This document shows positions 35,239 through 43,041 of a stretch of 64,000 nt of DNA, piece after piece. Made by a program: the position numbers and the translations under genes. Source of the DNA: Erythrobacter sp. Alg231-14. Its GTDB lineage: Bacteria; Pseudomonadota; Alphaproteobacteria; Sphingomonadales; Sphingomonadaceae. Below the pieces are notes generated by a model. That model ran no database searches and was not told where the DNA came from. It saw nothing but the letters and a program-made list of their open reading frames with translations. The stretch covers positions 1,860,001 to 1,924,000 of the forward strand of contig NZ_LT702999.1 of assembly GCF_900149685.1 (NCBI RefSeq), read 5' to 3'. How positions within the stretch are numbered: position 1 is the stretch's first letter; the number at the start of each line of letters is the position of its first letter.

Positions 35239-36517
35239 GAGAGAGGGTCTTTTCCGTGAAAGCGCCTGCCCGTTCGCGGGCAATGGGATGAAACAGAAGG
35301 AGCGCAAGACAAACGGCCCCGCCCGCCGCGCCGCCGACGGCCGGTGACCAAGCGAGCATGGCGACCGATTGGGTCCAAACCGCCATTGCCTGTGCCGCAA
35401 ACCCGGCAATCAAAACCGCACCGGTGACGCCAATCACCCATCGGTGTCGATCGCAGGTCACCAGCAATCTTTGCGTCATTTCAACCAACGGGGTCAGGAC
35501 GATCAAAGGCAGGAACGGCGCGCTCACGATGATGACCCGCACCATTTGCGATTGATCGGTCAGGCCGATCATCTGGGGCGAGGATTGGGCCATCAAAACC
35601 GCGCCAAACACCGTCAGAGCCAGCGCCGCATTGACCGCGCAATAGACTGCGATCCTGTGTTTCATCCCAAGCGTTCCGCGCGTCACCAAATCAGCAAAGA
35701 ATGCGGTGCCGAACACAAACCAGATCGACGTGATGATGAATTGCGGGACCTTTAACCCATAGGCGATGATCGTTGCTTGCCCTTCGGCCAATTCGCGTGC
35801 AGCCATTTGCGCGGTGACGGCAATGGCCGCGACGGCCAACATCGCCGATCCACCGGCCATCGTGCGCCAAAGCCGGTCCGAAAACAGGGCGGTTTTGCCG
35901 CGTGGTGCATCGCCAACATCCGGTTCCGCTCCGCGCAGCAACAGCCCGGTGAAAACACTTGCGCGCAAGGCAAAGGTCGCCACAAGCCCGACCGCGTAGG
36001 CAACAATGCCCAAATCAAACAACAGCAACGCCGCAACCAAAGGCAAAGAGAGGAGGAGATTCCCAGCGATAACCGGCGCGCGTTGATTGCGTGAAAGGAA
36101 CAGAGCGACTTGATACTCCGCAATCAAAGCAAACGGCACGACAAGCGGCACGATCAGCGCGATCGGCCATACAGGTGAGAGGGCTTCATTCCCGAATCCC
36201 GCGATCGCGGTGTAGACCAACGTCGCGATCAACGCGGCGGCGCAAACGACAACCCCAACCCCTGCCCCCTCTTTCAAAAGGCCCAGAGTATCACCGCGGG
36301 TGCGATAAACGCCCGCAATCGGCGTCAGGCTGGTGACGATGCAAATCCCCAAGGCGCCAGACAGCAAATTGACCAGACCATACAGCACCACAAAGGCATC
36401 AAGTTCAGCCCCGATGCCCAAGGATTCGAGCAAGATAAGCTCCCGCACAAAGCCGATCAGCTTTGAAGCGAAGGTGATGATCAACAAGACCAATGTGGAG
36501 CCAAGGAGACGCTTCAT
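35225..36517 (-). CDS. MurJ-like (MVF/MOP superfamily) lipid-linked oligosaccharide flippase
   Basis: 430 residues from the ATG at 36517. Twelve to fourteen membrane helices; the N-terminus MKRLLGSTLVLLIITFASKL followed by GFVRELILLESLGIGAELDA matches the MurJ/MviN opening (S-x-x-T-x-x-S-K-x-x-G-x-x-R-E). YGLVNLLSGALGICIVTSLT and GLKVPQFIITSIWFVFGTAF also fit. In this operon it most likely flips the undecaprenyl-linked repeat unit, acting as Wzx. Shorter than MurJ proper (about 510), having lost the last helices. Its ATG shares one base with the neuA-like stop. Confidence 0.82.
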   Translation of the reverse strand: MKRLLGSTLVLLIITFASKLIGFVRELILLESLGIGAELDAFVVLYGLVNLLSGALGICIVTSLTPIAGVYRTRGDTLGLLKEGAGVGVVVCAAALIATLVYTAIAGFGNEALSPVWPIALIVPLVVPFALIAEYQVALFLSRNQRAPVIAGNLLLSLPLVAALLLFDLGIVAYAVGLVATFALRASVFTGLLLRGAEPDVGDAPRGKTALFSDRLWRTMAGGSAMLAVAAIAVTAQMAARELAEGQATIIAYGLKVPQFIITSIWFVFGTAFFADLVTRGTLGMKHRIAVYCAVNAALALTVFGAVLMAQSSPQMIGLTDQSQMVRVIIVSAPFLPLIVLTPLVEMTQRLLVTCDRHRWVIGVTGAVLIAGFAAQAMAVWTQSVAMLAWSPAVGGAAGGAVCLALLLFHPIARERAGAFTEKTLSHASS

Positions 36518-37230
36518 CACACGGACGCCATAGTCGATGCGATATGCGCCTCGGCCCGATCGAAATCGGATGGCCAATCAATATCGATCTCTTCACCCGG
36601 CGCGTTGCAATTGAGTGGGAGGCAAGCCGGCGGAAGAAAGCTGCGATGCGCGCGTAGAGCTGCGGTGCGAACGGCGTAGAACGATCCGGTCAACGCCCAG
36701 GCGGCGGGCAGATCTTGGCTGCGATTGGCGCTGATCGGGCTGTTGGCGGCGACCACTTGAGACAGAACACCATCGGCCATTTGGATGAGGCAATGCAACG
36801 GATGGTGGTTCGGCGTCACGGCGCCTACGACGCCCTCAAACGTCGGAGAATTGGCCAACAACGCCAGGCCTTCATCGACCCTGCCCGGCGCGCGAAAGGG
36901 CGATGTCGGTTGCAACAAGCACAGCACATCCCAATGGCGGCCTGCTTCGCGCTCCTTATCCAAAGCATGCAGGGCGACATCGACGCTGTTGGCGTGATCG
37001 CTCGCCAATGCGGCGGGGCGAACGAGGACATCGATCCCCGCCCGCGTAGCAATGGTCGCGACATCGGAATCGTCGCTGGACAGCAGAATTCTATCAACCC
37101 GCTGTGCCGATTGGGCGGCGTCAAAAGTCCATTGCACCAGTGGTTTTCCGCCCAACAAGCGGGCGTTCTTTCCCGGCACACGCTTCGATCCGGCGCGCGC
37201 GGGTATCAAGGCCAATGTCTTAAGCGGCAT
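36517..37230 (-). CDS. CMP-nonulosonic acid cytidylyltransferase (NeuA/LegF-like)
   Basis: 237 residues from the ATG at 37230. TLALIPARAGSKRVPGKNAR is the classic NeuA opening; LGGKPLVQWTFDAAQSAQRV, DRILLSSDDSDVATIATRAG, VLCLLQPTSPFRAPGRVDEG and the Asp-rich GEEIDIDWPSDFDRAEAHIA, which binds the metal, complete the family pattern. It activates the nine-carbon sugar as a CMP derivative. The start overlaps the asnB stop by 11 bases; the frame extends upstream to 37299 but the extension lacks family similarity. Confidence 0.92.
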   Translation of the reverse strand: MPLKTLALIPARAGSKRVPGKNARLLGGKPLVQWTFDAAQSAQRVDRILLSSDDSDVATIATRAGIDVLVRPAALASDHANSVDVALHALDKEREAGRHWDVLCLLQPTSPFRAPGRVDEGLALLANSPTFEGVVGAVTPNHHPLHCLIQMADGVLSQVVAANSPISANRSQDLPAAWALTGSFYAVRTAALRAHRSFLPPACLPLNCNAPGEEIDIDWPSDFDRAEAHIASTMASV

Positions 37231-39040
37231 ACAGCGCGCTTTCGGCCCGATCAGAAGCGTTTGTATCGGTGTCCAGAAACGCGCGCGCCCAAAGCTCAAT
37301 CGCCATCAGAGCCCTTATTTCGCGGGTGCGATTTTCCCGCCCGGCCACATGCGCATCAAGATAAGCGCCCATTCGCGCGCTATCGAACATTGTGCGGGTG
37401 ATCGCGTCGTTGCCTAACAATGTCGCCCGCGCCGCCGGCGCAAGGCGGTCTTTGAACCATTCACCAATCGGCACGGTGAACATCTGCTTCTTACGATAGG
37501 CCAGATCCTCACCGATCATCGGTGCGACCGCTTTCTTGAAGAGATACTTGGTCTCCCCGTCACGCAGTTTGAATTGCGCGGGCATGGTGAAGGCAAACTC
37601 CATCATGCGATAATCGAGCATCGGTGTGCGTGCCTCGACCCCTTCGGCCATGCCCATCCGATCGGGTTTCACCAAATTGTTGCCCGGTAACAGCAATTGC
37701 ATATCGACGTTCAACGCCTGATTCAGGCGGTCCCAATGGGCGCTTTCATCGAAATGGGGGCGGAGCAATTCGGCGGATGCTTGCGGATCAACCTCGCGCG
37801 CAAATTCTGGGCGGTACAACCGGGCTTTTTCAGCCGGGTCGAACAAAGAGATGTTCGCCAAATAAGCGCTGCGGAATTGCGCGTCGCTTTCGTGTTCGGG
37901 GCGGCTTTCAAAGAAATTGCGGTACTTGTCATAACCGGCAAACAATTCGTCCCCGCCATCCCCGGTCAAAACGACCTTCACATGCCGCGATGCCAATTCA
38001 GACACTCGCCGGGTCGGCATGAACGATACATCGCCGTGCGGTTGGTCCAAATGCCACATCACATTCGGCCATGCGCTGACCATATCGGGATCGACGATTT
38101 CGGCGATGTGGTCGGTGCCAAAACGCGATGCAGCCAGTTTTGCGCTGGCCGTTTCGTCAAACCGGGGGTCTTCAAAGCCGATGGAGAATGTACGCACCGG
38201 CCCATCAATGTTTCGGGCCATAAACCCGACCACACTGGTCGAATCCACGCCGCCCGAAAGAAAGGCACCAAAAGGTACATCCGACCGCAGACGCAATCGC
38301 ACCGCGTCTTCGAAAAGGTCCAGAAATGCGCCCGACCATGCCGCCTCGGACTGGTCGATCATGTCGCGCTGTGTCAGCGACCACCACCGCTTCACTTGCA
38401 AGGGTCCGCCAGCCTTCAATTCCGCCATGCACCCGGGGGGAAGATGCCGGATCCCTTTAAACGCCGTGTGCGGCGGGGGCACATAATTGAAGGTCAAAAA
38501 CAGGTCGATCGCCTCGGGATCCAATTGCGGGGCGATGCCCGCGGCAAGGATCGATTTGATCTCTGAAGCAAACACGAAACTGTCGCCGGTCTCTGTGTAG
38601 AACAGTGGTTTTACGCCGATCCGGTCGCGGTAAAGGCGCAAAGTGGCATCGCGATTGTCCCAAATCGCGATGGCGAACATGCCGTTTAACCGCCGGACAA
38701 AATCGGGGCCCCAGTGGCGATAAGCGTGGAGCAGCACCTCGGTGTCAGACCCGGTTTTCAGCCGTACCCCCGCGGCCCGCAATTCCTTGGCCAGCTCTAT
38801 GTAATTGAAAATCTCGCCGTTCTGCACCAACGCCACCGCGCCATCGTCGGAGACGAAGGGTTGATCGCCGTTTTCGACATCAATGATGGCCAGCCGTTGG
38901 TTCGCCAACGTGACCCGGCCGTTGCTGAACACGCCATCGCCATCGGGGCCGCGATGGCTTTGCACGCGTGACATTGCCGCGATCCGTTCGGTCGGAACGC
39001 TGCGACCGTTGAATGACCAATAACCCGAAATGCCGCACAT
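37220..39040 (-). CDS. asnB: asparagine synthase (glutamine-hydrolysing) in polysaccharide operon
   Basis: 606 residues from ATG at 39040 so that Cys2 (MCGISGYWSF) is the glutaminase nucleophile. The N-terminal domain has VQSHRGPDGDGVFSNG, RLAIIDVENGDQPF and NGEIFNYIELAKELRAAG. The C-terminal synthetase has the PP-loop LSGGVDSTSVVGFMARN and VVLTGDGGDELFAGYDKYRN. Enzymes of this type in surface polysaccharide loci often amidate uronic acids or other carboxylates of the repeat unit instead of, or as well as, making Asn; the uronate epimerase at 44481 could provide the substrate. That role is inference. A frame extension to 39229 overlaps the sugar transferase gene. Confidence 0.9.
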   Translation of the reverse strand: MCGISGYWSFNGRSVPTERIAAMSRVQSHRGPDGDGVFSNGRVTLANQRLAIIDVENGDQPFVSDDGAVALVQNGEIFNYIELAKELRAAGVRLKTGSDTEVLLHAYRHWGPDFVRRLNGMFAIAIWDNRDATLRLYRDRIGVKPLFYTETGDSFVFASEIKSILAAGIAPQLDPEAIDLFLTFNYVPPPHTAFKGIRHLPPGCMAELKAGGPLQVKRWWSLTQRDMIDQSEAAWSGAFLDLFEDAVRLRLRSDVPFGAFLSGGVDSTSVVGFMARNIDGPVRTFSIGFEDPRFDETASAKLAASRFGTDHIAEIVDPDMVSAWPNVMWHLDQPHGDVSFMPTRRVSELASRHVKVVLTGDGGDELFAGYDKYRNFFESRPEHESDAQFRSAYLANISLFDPAEKARLYRPEFAREVDPQASAELLRPHFDESAHWDRLNQALNVDMQLLLPGNNLVKPDRMGMAEGVEARTPMLDYRMMEFAFTMPAQFKLRDGETKYLFKKAVAPMIGEDLAYRKKQMFTVPIGEWFKDRLAPAARATLLGNDAITRTMFDSARMGAYLDAHVAGRENRTREIRALMAIELWARAFLDTDTNASDRAESALYAA

Positions 39041-39042
39041 AT

Positions 39043-39597
39043 TCAGACCGTTTCCCGCGTAAAGAGAGTTCGAACCGTTTCGAACAAAATGATGATGTCC
39101 CGCCGCATGGTGGCATCGGCGGCGTATTCCAGATCGAGCGAGAGCCGCTGTTCCTTGGTCGCGGATGATCGCAACCGCGCCTGAGCCAGACCGGTGATGC
39201 CGGGCCGGACTTGGTGGCGGTTCTGCCAATCTTGCGACGCGTAATTGCTTTCCTGCATGGGGGTGTCGGGCCGGGGTCCGACAAGGCTCATATCGCCGCG
39301 CAGCACATTGAAAAATTGGGGCAATTCATCAAGGCTGGTCCGGCGAACTAGTGCACCTGCCCGGGTGATACGGGGATCGGCGACCTGGGTCACATACCCA
39401 CCCTGCATTTCAGCATCGGTGACCATGCTGCGCAGTTTCAATATTTCAAATGGAATGCCGCCGCGGCCAATACGCGTCTGGCGGAACAATGCCGGACCCG
39501 GGCTGTCGAGTTTGATCCATGCCATCAAGGCAAGGATCAAGGGCCCCAACGCAATGATGGCTGCGCCGCTGATAACTATGTCAAAAGCCCGTTTCAC
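39043..39597 (-). CDS. PglC-like sugar-1-phosphate (phosphoglycosyl) transferase
   Basis: 184 residues, the small monotopic type. MKRAFDIVISGAAIIALGPL and ILALMAWIKLDSPGPALFRQ give the re-entrant helix and the K-x-D-S-P-G-P-x-F-x-Q-x-R signature. FEILKLRSMVTDAE, TRAGALVRRTSLDELPQFFN (catalytic Asp-Glu) and VLRGDMSLVGPRPDTPMQE are diagnostic. It moves a sugar-1-phosphate, often of diNAcBac or related 6-deoxy sugars, to undecaprenyl phosphate and so starts the repeat unit. Overlaps the aldolase-like gene by four bases (ATGA). Confidence 0.93.
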   Translation of the reverse strand: MKRAFDIVISGAAIIALGPLILALMAWIKLDSPGPALFRQTRIGRGGIPFEILKLRSMVTDAEMQGGYVTQVADPRITRAGALVRRTSLDELPQFFNVLRGDMSLVGPRPDTPMQESNYASQDWQNRHQVRPGITGLAQARLRSSATKEQRLSLDLEYAADATMRRDIIILFETVRTLFTRETV

Positions 39598-40439
39598 GAT
39601 GCGGCCCTTTGGTTGGACCTGATCCGGGTCAGGATGGATTGGATGCGGGTTTGCACCTCTTGATGATTGCGCCGCAGATCATCGGGTGAACCGGCCGCCG
39701 CTGCATCATACAATGCGATCAGGGCGCGCACTTCGCGTTCCAACACTCCACCGCCATCCAACCCGTCGCGCGCGAATGTGCGAGATAAATTGACCCGGGT
39801 GGAGCCCAGCCGCGCGTGTTCTTTCACGATAAATTCCGCCGGCAAATCCCCTTCGCCGATCCGCGCAATCCCGCCAAATCCAAACGGCTTTCCAATGGCG
39901 CGCAAAACGGCGCAGGCATCGTCCAACAGCCCATCGGCCAGCGGTTGGAACATGAAATCGAGGCCTAGAGAGATATGCAGGTCGTTGAGGCCGATGAAAA
40001 CCTCATCAACCGCATCGCGGCGCGCGACCGATTCCAATATCGCCATGGCGTCACCGGTTTCGACTAGAGGCACGAACCGACATCGCCCCGCAATCATCGC
40101 GCCGATGCGATCGATCTCTTTGAGTGTTCGAAACATGGGCAGCATGATGCAATTCGCACCGGCATCAATCGCGCGATCGATCTCTTGCGCGCTGCCTTTG
40201 AATGATGGGTTTATGCGGACCATCACATCGGCGGACGACACCGCGCGAGCGACCGGGGCAATGTCTTCGACGCGATGTTTGCTAATCCATGTGTCGCGCA
40301 GTTTTTGCCGTTCAAACTTACCGTTGCGTTCCAGATCGACCATTATCCGACCCACACCCGATTGTTCGGCGCTCGCCGCGAGATCGGGGCTATCGGTGAT
40401 TAGGACCGTGCACATTTGGGTGGGTGTGGGGGTCGTCAT
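39594..40439 (-). CDS. HpcH/HpaI aldolase/citrate lyase-family protein
   Basis: 281 residues. The TIM-barrel aldolase pattern is visible: VGRIMVDLERNGKFERQKLR near the start, VMVRINPSFKGSAQEIDRAI with the substrate-binding Arg, GANCIMLPMFRTLKEIDRIG, the metal-binding Glu in FVPLVETGDAMAI and the Asp in EVFIGLNDLHISLGLDFM. Class II pyruvate aldolases of this family cleave or join pyruvate and aldehydes. Why such an enzyme is within a nonulosonic-acid/capsule operon is not known to me. Context (four-base overlap with the sugar transferase, six bases from the aminotransferase fusion) implies a step in making or modifying a sugar acid. Confidence 0.8.
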   Translation of the reverse strand: MTTPTPTQMCTVLITDSPDLAASAEQSGVGRIMVDLERNGKFERQKLRDTWISKHRVEDIAPVARAVSSADVMVRINPSFKGSAQEIDRAIDAGANCIMLPMFRTLKEIDRIGAMIAGRCRFVPLVETGDAMAILESVARRDAVDEVFIGLNDLHISLGLDFMFQPLADGLLDDACAVLRAIGKPFGFGGIARIGEGDLPAEFIVKEHARLGSTRVNLSRTFARDGLDGGGVLEREVRALIALYDAAAAGSPDDLRRNHQEVQTRIQSILTRIRSNQRAAS

Positions 40440-40445
40440 CGGTCC

Positions 40446-41963
40446 TTACCCCTTTGCCCAATATCGGATCTGTTCGCAGACCTTGTATACCGTGGCGTCG
40501 TCCATGTTTGATCCTGACGGCAGGCACAGCCCGCCGTTGAACAGGTTGTCACTCACCGATTGATCGGCAATTCGGCCATCATCATGGGGTTCAAATTCAT
40601 ATGCTTCGAAGACCGGTTGGCGGTGCATCGGTTTCCAGACGGGGCGCGCTTCGACGCCGACGGATTGCAAGCCATTGAGAATGCGGGTCCGGTCCAATCC
40701 GCATGCATCATTGAACACAGCCGCGGTCAGCCACCGTGTTGAGAAATATCCGTTGGGTTCGGGCATCCAATCGATGCCCTCGATATCGTTCAAAGCTTCG
40801 CAGTAGATTTCGAAAATGGCGCGGCGGCGGCGCACACGATCATCCAGAACCTTAAGCTGGCCGCGCCCAATTCCGGCCAAGACATTGCTCATTCTATAGT
40901 TGAACCCAATGGTTTGGTGTTCGTAATGGGCGGCTGCTTCGCGAGCCTGTGTTGCAAGGAACCGCGCCCGTTCAATCATGTCGCCGTCATCACCGCACAA
41001 TGCGCCACCGCCCGACGTGGTGATGATCTTGTTGCCGTTGAAAGAATACGCCGCGAGTGTGCCGAATGAACCCGATTTGCGTCCCTTAAACGTCGCACCC
41101 AGCGATTCGGCCGCGTCTTCAAGAACTGGGACTCCATAGGCATCGGCCAACGCCATCAACGCATCCATATCCGCCGATTGCCCATACAGATTGGCGATGA
41201 TGATGGCCGCGGGCAGAGCGCCGCACGCTTTATCGCGCGCCAAAGCCCGTTCGAGCGCCTTGGGGGACATGTTCCACGTTTGCGGTTCTGAATCGATGAA
41301 GACCGGAATGGCCCGTTCGTACCGGATCGGGTTGGCAGAAGCGGCAAAAGTGAAGCTGGGGCAATAGACCCGGTCACCATCCTTCACGCCCAAAAGGATC
41401 AATCCGAGGTGGAGCGCCGCGGTGCCCGATGACAACGCCGCAACGTGCCCATTCTCACTGTATTGCGCCAGTTCGGTTTCGAACCCTTCCACCTGCGGGC
41501 CGAGGGGAGCGATCCAATTGGTGTCGAACGCCTGTTGGACAAAATCGCGCTCCAACCCACCGAGATGCGGCGTCGATAACAACACAGCGCCGGCATTGTC
41601 GCGCCGTTCCAAAAGACGCGGCACACCGGCATCGTCCAAACGGGGTATGGCGGTGACCTGCGCGGTTTCAAACATGGCGCTCAGTTCAGCCAGAGTGGTC
41701 GTCATACGGGCGGTGACGGGCGCAATTGGGGGCAACGCATCCAAAATGGCGGATTGATCTCGGCCATCCAGCAAAAGGCGCCGAATATCGCCGTCGGTGA
41801 CCATGCGCACCAACCGCCCCGTATCATCAACCACCATCAATGGGCCGCCGCCGGTTTGATCAAGCCGTTGTAAGGCATCGTGCAACGTCGTGTCCGCGTG
41901 CGCGATATAGGCCGCAATTGTCGCACCGATCGAACCCGGCTTTTCACAGTCAAAGTGACGCAT
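40446..41963 (-). CDS. CBS-domain pair fused to DegT/DnrJ/EryC1 aminotransferase
   Basis: 505 residues from the ATG at 41963. Residues about 8-118 are two CBS modules: DTTLHDALQRLDQTGGGPLM and VVDDTGRLVRMVTDGDIRRL, then a less regular second copy (TTTLAELSAMFETAQVTAIP). From about 125 begins the PLP aminotransferase: LGGLERDFVQQAFDTNWIAP, ALSSGTAALHLGLILLGVKD, VPVLEDAAESLGATFKGRKS and the PLP Lys312 in YSFNGNKIITTSGGGALCGD. The catalytic part resembles PglE/LegC, which aminate UDP-4-keto-6-deoxy-GlcNAc. CBS pairs usually bind adenylates; in Campylobacter the related CBS fusion is with a nucleotidyltransferase (PtmE), not an aminotransferase. Overlaps the glycosyltransferase gene by 14 bases. 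Confidence 0.9.
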   Translation of the reverse strand: MRHFDCEKPGSIGATIAAYIAHADTTLHDALQRLDQTGGGPLMVVDDTGRLVRMVTDGDIRRLLLDGRDQSAILDALPPIAPVTARMTTTLAELSAMFETAQVTAIPRLDDAGVPRLLERRDNAGAVLLSTPHLGGLERDFVQQAFDTNWIAPLGPQVEGFETELAQYSENGHVAALSSGTAALHLGLILLGVKDGDRVYCPSFTFAASANPIRYERAIPVFIDSEPQTWNMSPKALERALARDKACGALPAAIIIANLYGQSADMDALMALADAYGVPVLEDAAESLGATFKGRKSGSFGTLAAYSFNGNKIITTSGGGALCGDDGDMIERARFLATQAREAAAHYEHQTIGFNYRMSNVLAGIGRGQLKVLDDRVRRRRAIFEIYCEALNDIEGIDWMPEPNGYFSTRWLTAAVFNDACGLDRTRILNGLQSVGVEARPVWKPMHRQPVFEAYEFEPHDDGRIADQSVSDNLFNGGLCLPSGSNMDDATVYKVCEQIRYWAKG

Positions 41964-43041
41964 AGACCCCCTCGATCCCGGCGCCCAAAGAGTCGCGCAT
42001 AAAGAGCCGCTGGACCCTCTCCAGACCGCGCCATCCCATCTCCACGCATTGATCGCGATCATCCGCGAGCGTTTGCAGCGCATCGGTCACAGCCGCGATG
42101 TTACCCAACGCACACAGAATGCCGGTTTCGCCGTTGGCGACGACTTCGGGGATGCCGCCGATGGCATAGGAAACCACCGGAAGACCGCGGGCATGCGCCT
42201 CTGCGAGAACCATCCCAAATGTTTCCTGCGGCGATAAATGGAGGAATGCATGGGCCCGGTCGAGTTCGGGAAAGACATTGTCGAGCGCACCGGCAAACCG
42301 CACTTTATTGGCGATGCCTCGTTCCTTCGCATAGGATTCGAGCGCGTTTCTGCGTGTGCCATCACCGACCAATGTCAGCGTGGTGGCGCGCGCAGGGTCC
42401 CGGGCAACAAAGCGAGCAAAGGCATCGATTGAAGCGCGATGCCCCTTATCGCCGTTCATCATGGCGATGCCGACAATGCGGAATTCATCGTGCGCCCCGC
42501 GCGCAATCCACGCCGCGTCAAAGGCTGACTTGTCGGTCAAAACGCGGTCCGGCGTCATGATGGAATTGTAGACGGTGGTGATCCGTTTGGCCCCAACCCC
42601 ATGCCGCAGCAAATCATGCTTCACAAAATCGGACACCGCGATCAGAGGGAACGGCAGACGTTTGAGCGCACCTTCTTTTCCCGCGCCTAAGACCGTGTTG
42701 ACCACCCGCACCCGCTTACCGCGCGTCGCGGTCCATGCCAGCAATCCCGCCTGCGCATTGAAACTGTGCGCGATGCTGATGCCGGATCCGGCAACAATCC
42801 GGCGCAGAGCGGCGGCCCCTTTCCCCATTCTAATGGGCGCGCGATCCCCCAGATCGAGGCCGGGGACAATGTGAACGGCAAATCCGCCTTGCGTGAACCG
42901 ATCCGTCAACGCATCGCTGCCCACGGCCACTTCGACATGCCAGCCGCGTTCGCGCAAGGCATGGGCCACCGCCAACATCAACACGCCCGGCCCAGCAAGC
43001 CTCACATCGGACCGCACCAACAGAACCCGTTTGTTACGCAT
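41950..43041 (-). CDS. family 4-like glycosyltransferase
   Basis: 363 residues from the ATG at 43041. GT-B fold: the N-terminal domain has RLAGPGVLMLAVAHALRERG and IAHSFNAQAGLLAWTATRGK. The C-terminal domain has FRIVGIAMMNGDKGHRASID, LTLVGDGTRRNALESYAKER and the nucleotide-sugar motif LHLSPQETFGMVLAEAHARG followed by LPVVSYAIGGIPEVV (the E-x7-E motif). This is a retaining GT4-type enzyme adding a sugar to the lipid-linked repeat. Donor and acceptor are not deducible. Overlaps its neighbours on both sides. Confidence 0.87.
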   Translation of the reverse strand: MRNKRVLLVRSDVRLAGPGVLMLAVAHALRERGWHVEVAVGSDALTDRFTQGGFAVHIVPGLDLGDRAPIRMGKGAAALRRIVAGSGISIAHSFNAQAGLLAWTATRGKRVRVVNTVLGAGKEGALKRLPFPLIAVSDFVKHDLLRHGVGAKRITTVYNSIMTPDRVLTDKSAFDAAWIARGAHDEFRIVGIAMMNGDKGHRASIDAFARFVARDPARATTLTLVGDGTRRNALESYAKERGIANKVRFAGALDNVFPELDRAHAFLHLSPQETFGMVLAEAHARGLPVVSYAIGGIPEVVANGETGILCALGNIAAVTDALQTLADDRDQCVEMGWRGLERVQRLFMRDSLGAGIEGVYASL

